Both the position numbers and the translations under genes were made by a program. From the NCBI GenBank assembly GCA_021014325.1, contig CM037472.1, positions 9,362,001 through 9,426,000 of the forward strand: a DNA stretch of 64,000 bases, in the 5' to 3' direction. Positions 57,843-64,000 of the stretch are shown here, in pieces (the first letter of the stretch is position 1; the number at the start of each line of letters is the position of its first letter). The DNA comes from Plazaster borealis. Lineage: Eukaryota; Echinodermata; Asteroidea; Forcipulatida; Labidiasteridae. The notes below the pieces were generated by a model. That model ran no database searches. It worked only from the letters and a program-made list of their open reading frames with translations, and was not told the DNA's origin.

Positions 57843-59216
57843 GGGATGGACATATTCTTGTTTACCAATCATACATGTAAATGGAAACAGCTTGGGGTTG
57901 TACGCTCCCCAGAGAGTTGAGACAGTTTGAGGATTGGTCAAAAGTATGCCTGATGAACGAGGGGGGGGTTCGAAATTTACACTGAACCTCAGGCCCGAGG
58001 CAATTGATTCTAGTGTCGGGCCCGTCAACTCACGACTGGACAAGTCCGGTGGTCTTGTGTTTTTCAATTCAATAATAACTCAGTGTAAATCTTTAAAAAA
58101 CAAAAAAAATGTGTTCAAATGTTGACTTCACATCTAAAAAGTATTTCCCCATTTTTCTTTTTTGTTAGATAATTCTTCTTCTAGTGCTAGTTAAAATAAA
58201 AACAGTTTACATATTAAACTAGTTTTTCTCAGTTTGATTCTGGTCTTGTGAACAAATTTCTGTTCCAGTAACAGTTTTGAGCTACAAGCCCTGTGGTCGT
58301 GTGCATTTTCACACCAAATTCGAGCCCTGTGAACTGGGATAATGTTGTAAAGTACCTACATCTAGTTACCACGATATGTCCCCTACATGTATAAGAACCA
58401 ACTGAACATTATTATATATGTGGGTCAAAACTGTGAGTTACCCTAGAACTGGCAAAATGAGCACAAGTTTAATATTGGCAGCTGGGCTATAGAAAGGCAC
58501 AAACATGAAGATTATTCTGTGATAAACAGGAAGATCATTTTATTCTACGAACATACAAATTAATTTTGGGATTCCCCTGATAGATGAAGACAACTTGCAG
58601 TCATGTTTCTTGACGGGTACGTGTATATTCCTTGATATAATTTGTCAAATTTACAAATTATAATCTAACTTCCTGTAATGTTAAACATAGCCCTGTATGT
58701 TGTCGTTTCCAATCAAAGTGAAATGGATGCCAACTCAAAATTGAAAAACAAAAAGAAGATATTTTGAATGAATGTTTTGCCTTTCACTTATAAATGGGGC
58801 GAAACAATCTGAAACTTTTTGAATTTTTGAATTTTGAGGGAGAAATAGTATTGGAAATGACACTCAATGCTCAAAATAAATTCTCTGAATAAAAAATAAC
58901 TAAAAATGCCAATTGTTTTTTTAATAAAAGAATTTCAATTCAAACAGATTTCAATTAAACCACACATATTAATAACAAACCATATTTTGAAGGTTTTTTT
59001 CAAATTCATCCTTCTACCAAAGAAATGTTATTTGTAAAAATTCTTTCCATAAAAAACTTGACAATGTACAGATGCGGTTCCTGTGGTCCTCCCATTGTTA
59101 CTCCATTATTCCTTTTCCTAACCGATTCCTGGCTAGGGTACAGAATGAACAAAGAAACCTTGTGAGGAAGCAATGTCTGAGTGTTTAAAGGACCCCACAA
59201 CTACCTGTATCTAAGA
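57843..59216. other. Intron, no element assigned
   Basis: A G-run near 57961. AT-rich with no supported exon. Confidence 0.4.
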
Positions 59217-59780
59217 ACCCCCCCCCCCACACACACACACAGACGTGTGTAAACACCGGCAATCGTGGACCCTCCTTTGTTCAACTGTTTGTTATGGCAA
59301 CCGTGGACCACAATGTTTTCCTTTGTGATAGCAACCGTGCACCTATTGTCCCTTTTGTTATAGGTCCACGGTTTGAATGTGGATACCTACCCACACACAC
59401 ACATTTTTGGAAATCCCGCTTACCGAGGACTTCTCTTTTTTCTCCCATTGTTTGGACAGAGTTTTTTTAGCGACGTCCCCATTGGGTTTGTACACGAAAA
59501 CGAAGCGAGGACGTCCTCGCTCTGTCAAACACCCGGATCCCTTTTGTTAAAGTCCTCGGTTTCAACGGGTGGACACGCTCACACACACACACACACGACA
59601 CAATCATCAACCTACTGGGTTGAGGACTTCTCTTTGATCTGCCATTGTTTGGACTTTCGTTTAGCGATGCGTATCCAAAGTCAAACCAGGGAATTCCTAG
59701 GATTGTCAAACAACATGTATCTTGGATCTCTTATGTTACCATTCTCAGTGTCAATAGGTAGACACAGCAAAAAACTCTAA
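59217..59780 (+). repeat. Diverged tandem repeat (197-bp period) with CA tracts
   Basis: GAGGACTTCTCTTT and CCATTGTTTGGAC recur at 59425 and 59622, each preceded by a CACACACA tract. An earlier diverged unit begins near 59217 with a C-run and CA tract. Confidence 0.6.
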
Positions 59781-59819
59781 ACAACTGAGGGCAGCAGAGA
59801 GGGTTCATGGCCTTCAAAA

Positions 59820-59866
59820 TCAGAAAGAAAGAAAAAAGAAAAAAAAGAAAAAAAAAAAAAGAGAGA
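59820..59866 (+). repeat. Purine-rich GAAA/poly-A tract
   Basis: An almost pure A/G stretch. Confidence 0.8.
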
Positions 59867-60010
59867 AACCCAAAACCAAAATGTTTCCGTCAGGCAGCCC
59901 AATTTTAAATTCAATAAAACGAAAAAGGAACTGAAAATTTACTCGGGTATCCCACAATCTGGATGCTAGGGGTGGCTTTCATAACCAGAGTGAAACGAGC
60001 ATAAACAAGA

Positions 60011-60476
60011 CTGCAATTTGACTCGTTACCATAACTTAATTGAAGCGGAAACTCTACTCATTCCCACCCCGATTCCACCCACATACTTAATGTAAGTATG
60101 TTCACAACATGACGGCGGATGAATTAAGTAGCATTCGAATGTGACTCAAGTTTCACTACGGATTAACATCACTGGTGGGAGATGTTTATTATTTGGACAA
60201 ATCTTGTACATGTACGCCATCAATTCCACTCTGGCATCACATCTGCAATTTTGACTCGTTACCATAACTTAATTGAAGTGGAAACTCTACTCATTCCCAC
60301 CCCGATTCCACCCACATACTTAAGTATGTTCACCAACATCACGGCGGATGAATTAAGTAGCATTCGAATGTGACTCAAGTTTCACTACGGATTAACATCT
60401 CTGGTGGGAGATGTTTATTATTTGGACAAATCTTATACACGTACGCCATCAATTCCACTCTGGCATCACATCTGTA
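60011..60476 (+). repeat. 232-bp direct tandem duplication
   Basis: CTGCAATTTGACTCGTTACC at 60011 recurs at 60243, and the two units stay nearly identical through CTCTGGCATCACATCTG. Small indels near the ATACTTAA..GTATGTTC segment distinguish them. It is a recent duplication. Confidence 0.85.
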
Positions 60477-61564
60477 GGAGCCTCTACAGGAAAATGTAAA
60501 TAAAATGTTAAAAAGGGTTCCCCCAAGGTCGAATTCAGTTTTGTGGTGCACTAACCTTTCAATAGATTAGAGTCTTTATGGAAGTGGGAACAAAAAACAG
60601 TCTACAAGTACAAGTACACTATTTCTTAGCAATACTTCACGATGAAACCAGTGGTTCTTATTTAAAATCCCCCCTTCCCCCCAACAACCTGCTCAAGTTT
60701 GGCAGCGGTGCCAAGGAGCGCCAGAGAGAGGATGTGACTCACCCTAGCCAGGTCAGGTACCTACACACACACACCTTTCCGGAGCTAAGGCTCTTTCCCA
60801 CCAAAAACTTGGCCAAACCGCCTCCTTGCATCGGGAGGTGCATGTGCCACTGACAGGTTTTTTTTATTCCTCCCACATATTTCACTGTGGTTTTACAACC
60901 TAAAAATAACCAGCACTAAGAGACAGGAAAATCAATTCCACTTGTAATTGTTTCCAATGATTTGTAATGCTTCCTCTATCCTGTTCGTGACACAAAACAC
61001 TAAGTGATTTATATTTTGTTTTCAACGGCGGTCAAAGCCAACAATATTTCAAATACCTTGTTTTCCCTCGAATAAACACGGATTTGGTTTCGACTGCTCT
61101 GTATTTATGAGTGTGTGAAAACCTTCAAGTAGCATACCCCATTTCCAATGAAACTATCCATTGAATGTCCCTACTGGTCGCTGCCAAGCAATCCGTTTAA
61201 AGTACTTTACAGTTTTCATGTTTCCCGATCATTAATGCGATCTGGCAGAATAGCATGACAGGAAGCCAAGCAGTCTTACTATCATTCGTGTTGATGCTAA
61301 GTTGCATATCAATGCTATGCACACCCTTACAAGATGATTGAAATTTTAAATGGGCTGCAAATCCTAATGCTACTCTTGGCTTCTAGCCAAGGAACGAATC
61401 ATCACCGTTCTAAATGGCTTTATTAATGTCCCTCCATAACCATGTTAACGATGATGCATAACGAAAATTAATTGTTCTTTCAACCCAGACATGCAACTAT
61501 GTAATTGCAACAAACTGCGAAAGGAAACGGCCAAACACTTCTTTGTACAGTGTTTTTCAGCTTT
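60477..61564. other. Intron, repeat-poor
   Basis: No repeat or exon recognised. Positions 61000-61520 contain several TAAT/ATTA homeodomain-type core motifs, which alone are not evidence of an enhancer. Confidence 0.35.
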
Positions 61565-61800
61565 ATTTAAATTTATTTATTTCATTACACATCCAGCAGC
61601 GCAAGCGTCAATAACAGGATGGTGATTACAAAACGAGAAGAAATGTTCCATTTAGATGTGGTAGGAAAACCCCAAATGGGGGAAACCAAGGTAGGGACTG
61701 AAAACCCAATCCACATGCAAGGCTCCGGTCTGAGGTGGGATTCGAAGCCGGGGTCCACAGAGGTGAAAGTCGGGCAAAGAAACCAATGAGCTAACCTGAA
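61565..61800 (-). repeat. tRNA-derived SINE, same family as 11047
   Basis: Minus-strand head GTAGTTCAGGTTAGCTCATT with B-box-like GGCTTCGAATCCC. The body has GATTGGGTTTTCAGTCCC and ACGCTTGCGCTGCTGGATGT, ending in an AATAAATAAA tail. Confidence 0.75.
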
Positions 61801-62319
61801 CTACGGCACTTTTACTAATAATAAAGAGGTGGTCATCTGATCAGCTGAAAAGTTGCATGACTGTTTACTATCATGCCAGAATTAAATGTTAGTTACAGCT
61901 TTTTCCTGTATTTTGTCCAATGGACCTGGTGATACACATGACTTCATTTGAGCAGGGCACCCTGAAGGGCACTATGGGGAGAGGTCAAAAGAAGTTTGCT
62001 CAATAGCCTATATGCATTTCCTAATGCTCATGATCGGCGCCCAAAGGATTCTGGGTAAAATCCGAGTCCAAGCAACACCGGCAACCATCATGGCGGGCTG
62101 ATTTTGAAGCAATGCGGTACACGACTTTAAAACCTTGCATAGCAACACACAGCTCTCTGAGCGTGTCTATTTAATCGTCTCAGTTACATCACCTTCCTCA
62201 ATCTAATTTTACGGCCACTACAATAAATGTTTCCATAAATACAGCCGAACAGGATCAATAAAGTTTTGAATTATGACCTGCTTTCTCCAAAGAAGGCATG
62301 ACTACTGAACATGACTTAC

Positions 62320-62418
62320 CTCTGGGTACAAGGGATGGAATGCAACATCAGAGACGACATCAGTGTGGCCTGACAGCTTCTGAATATAGGTACCAGCTCT
62401 GACATCAAATATATACGC
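62320..62418 (-). CDS. WDR27: Penultimate coding exon of a WD40-repeat gene, WDR27-like
   Basis: This 99-nt internal exon lies on the minus strand. A consensus acceptor (ctgtgtttag) precedes it and a consensus donor (gtaagt) follows it. It reads as 33 whole codons in phase 0, starting AYIFDVRAGTYIQKLSGHTD and ending VVSDVAFHPLYPE. The GH dipeptide, the following D and the VxDVAFHP segment are the first half of a WD40 blade, with the end of the previous blade ahead of it. WD40 propellers are usually protein-interaction scaffolds; I cannot tell the partner from this fragment. The last exon of the same gene is 38.5 kb downstream at 23740-23790, and the joined reading completes the blade with normal spacing. 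From memory the C-terminus of animal WDR27 has the same pattern (AY, TF/TY, L-GHTD-V, VAF-P, LDGK), so WDR27 is my best assignment. Another WD40 family is possible. Upstream exons lie outside the window. Confidence 0.8.
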
Positions 62419-62595
62419 CTAAACACAGAGAGCCAACAAGAGAAGGAAGAAGATGATAACAAAAATACATAACAACTGTCATTCATTCACGCAGTGAATT
62501 ATTTTGGAGCAGTGCTTAATTAATTTTCACCTGATGTCTTTATATAACAACTAGAAAAAAGCCACACACAAAAACCCATTAAATTAAACTGTAGA

Positions 62596-62715
62596 AATTT
62601 TGGGTTGAACAAATTTACTATAGCGGGACTTGAACCTACGACCTCCGAATTAACGTGCCGGTGCTCTACCAACTGAGCTATCTAGCCCTAATTTTTGTGG
62701 TCTCCCTATTGCAGG
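62596..62715 (-). repeat. tRNA-derived SINE (family H), minus
   Basis: Minus-strand AGGGCTAGATAGCTCAGTTG, GTAGAGCACC and GTAGGTTCAAGTCCCGC form a tRNA-Lys-like head. It lies about 180 bp upstream, in transcript sense, of the WD40 exon at 62320. Confidence 0.75.
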
Positions 62716-62819
62716 TTGTATCGTAAACTTGGGGTGATCCCTGGTCATGCAGCAGTTACAGGTTAAATGGCTTCTGACTGGTACCCCTGAACAAAGATAC
62801 TGACAACATAGAGAGCCCG

Positions 62820-62965
62820 CAAACATTAGGGCTAGATAGCTTTAGTTGGTGGAGGGCCGGCATGTTAATCCAGAGGTCGCAGGTTCAAGTCTTGCTCTAG
62901 CCATTTTTGTTGTGTTCAATCCCAATTATTAAAAAATTCACCCAGTCAGTTTCCCTTTTGATTTA
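62820..62965 (+). repeat. tRNA-derived SINE (family H), plus
   Basis: GGGCTAGATAGCTTTAGTTG, CATGTTAATCCAGAGGTCGC and AGGTTCAAGTCTTGCTCTAG with the tail TTTGATTTATTAATTGATAA. It is an inverted partner of 62596-62715. Confidence 0.75.
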
Positions 62966-63511
62966 TTAATTGATAAACCGTGGAAAATTCACTAAGATTA
63001 AAGGGCCTATGCAATATTTAATTTTTACAATTAAGTAAATGATTTTTTGGGGCCTTTTTATACTTTCTTTATACAAATGAAACATGTTTTTTGTTATGAA
63101 TGTACCAAAATATGTAAAATTAGCAATACATTTAAAAAAAAATATATATATATTTTATACGCTGCGTGGTGGCGCTGTTCGTGACGTAGACCCCGGAGAG
63201 TTCAGAAGAGAGTCAAAATACTGCTTACTTTAACAACAAAATTTATCAAATTGATTTTTTGTTTACCAGGTTTGTCGCAATGACTCGTCTTTTTGTTATG
63301 GGCAGGTTTGAACCCTATTGGGTATCAGAATTTTTCATCCTTGTCAGTTTTTGCCGCATTTTGCTTTGTTCCAGTGCATCTTTTGCAATTAACGATTGAT
63401 GTACATACATCATTGTAGATTTTTTCATATGTAAGAAGTGGAGTTATATAAATGAACAGAAACCATTGTTTGCGGTACTCGCTGCTAATTACATAATTCA
63501 AACTGGCCTCT
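62966..63511. other. No gene or repeat assigned
   Basis: AT-rich. It should lie in the next intron upstream of the WD40 exon. Confidence 0.4.
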
Positions 63512-63625
63512 GGGCAATCTTGCTGGTCTAGACATCTGCTCTAGAACAGAATGGCAGGGGTTCTGGGTTCTGGGTTCGAATCCCAGCTGAGTAGTATGCC
63601 TGTGGATTTTTATTTTTGTCCACAG
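63512..63625 (+). repeat. tRNA-derived SINE (family G)
   Basis: GGTCTAGACATCTGCTCTAG and GGGTTCGAATCCCAGCTGAG are tRNA-like blocks. GTTCTGG is locally duplicated next to the B-box. The body has GCCTGTGGATTTTTATTTTT. An A-run at about 63760-63779 follows 135 bp later. Confidence 0.7.
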
Positions 63626-63822
63626 GTACATAAAGTAGTTTACAAATCAAATAATGATATTTATCCCTGGTGAAAGTATTACAATTATTTGAACCATTTG
63701 TTGTTATGAGACTAGTCTGACCTCATGCTCAGCAGTCCCTGCACAATTAACAAAAATGCAAAAAAAAAAAAAAAAAAAAGAAGTCTTCTCATAACCCTTC
63801 ATAAAAATACTCCATTTTACAG

Positions 63823-64000
63823 ATACAAATTTTCAAGAGATGGGCTTTAGCAACCAGTGACAGCCTTACATTCTCCAACCAAGAGCCAAAAGAAAAGGTT
63901 GTCAACCCCAATAGTTCAGGACGTCGCTCTGTCTCTATTAAACACATACTCCAAACAGGAAGTGCAGATTCCACCACAACAAACTCATCACAATCAACGA
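63823..64000 (+). CDS. Candidate exon running off the right edge; both strands open
   Basis: A plus-strand acceptor (actccattttacag) leads a frame open for 59 codons to the window end. It reads IQIFKRWALATSDSLTFSNQ, then EPKEKVVNPNSSGRRSVSIK, then HILQTGSADSTTTNSSQST. The Ser/Thr/Asn-rich composition suggests a disordered region. An in-frame stop just left of the acceptor is consistent with an exon start. The minus strand, the strand of the WD40 gene, is also open across most of the same DNA (ESALPVWSMCLIETERRPEL...), so the coding strand is undecided. The minus frame does not look like a WD40 blade. The function is not recognised. Confidence 0.35.
   Translation, partial: MQIFKRWALATSDSLTFSNQEPKEKVVNPNSSGRRSVSIKHILQTGSADSTTTNSSQST

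Larger units (their letters stand above)
23791..62319 (-). other. Giant last intron (about 38.5 kb) of the WDR27-like gene
   Basis: The span is bounded by the donor gtaagt next to 62320 and the acceptor cag next to 23790. It interrupts the final WD40 blade between ...HPLYPE and LVTASLDG... in phase 0. I see no additional WD40 coding segment inside it. It is filled by the repeats listed separately. An unseen small or alternative exon cannot be excluded by eye. Confidence 0.72.

Overview
This window is nuclear DNA from an animal, most likely an echinoderm (sea star or relative). The evidence is an AT-rich base composition, spliced genes with GT/AG introns, no long open reading frames, and a dense load of tRNA-derived SINEs and foldback MITEs. 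I associate these repeat families (a tRNA-Leu-derived SINE, and a foldback element starting GGGCCCAATTTCATAGAGCT) with echinoderm and other marine deuterostome genomes. That association is from memory and was not searched.

Genes. The one gene I can assign with good confidence lies on the minus strand. Its penultimate coding exon is at 62320-62418 and its last coding exon is at 23740-23790. Joined in phase 0, they encode the last 49 residues of a WD40 propeller ending in a canonical GH...LY blade. It resembles the C-terminus of WDR27 as I remember it. The intron between them is about 38.5 kb and fills most of the window. The rest of the gene lies beyond the right edge. Weaker coding candidates are a signal-peptide exon with a CxxC motif (16972-17093, minus) with possible partner exons at 17218-17331 and 17534-17583, a terminal-exon-like frame (19544-19779, minus), a 101-codon frame (9473-9778, minus), a short terminal exon (16168-16245, plus), a 58-nt splice-bounded segment (20026-20083, plus), and an acceptor-led open frame running off the right edge (63823-64000, plus).

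Layout. Positions 1-512 hold a SINE head whose anticodon-arm segment has expanded into a 23-bp minisatellite. Positions 1.6-17 kb are SINE- and MITE-rich intergenic DNA with a dead LINE reverse-transcriptase tail at 15.3-15.8 kb. Positions 17-23.5 kb hold candidate exons, several foldbacks and the 3' end of the WD40 gene. Positions 23.8-62.3 kb are the giant last intron. It is built from several MITE families, at least two TTAA-flanked piggyBac-like MITEs, tRNA-Leu and other tRNA SINEs, a GAGACC/AAGACC tandem element, 94-bp, 197-bp and 232-bp tandem repeats, and Penelope-like hammerhead relics. Positions 62.4-64 kb hold an inverted SINE pair, another SINE and the open frame at the edge.

Repeats here are often nested (MITE in SINE, MITE in MITE), which gives a relative insertion order. 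I see no bacterial-type operons, CRISPR arrays, viral genes or intact transposase or reverse-transcriptase genes.
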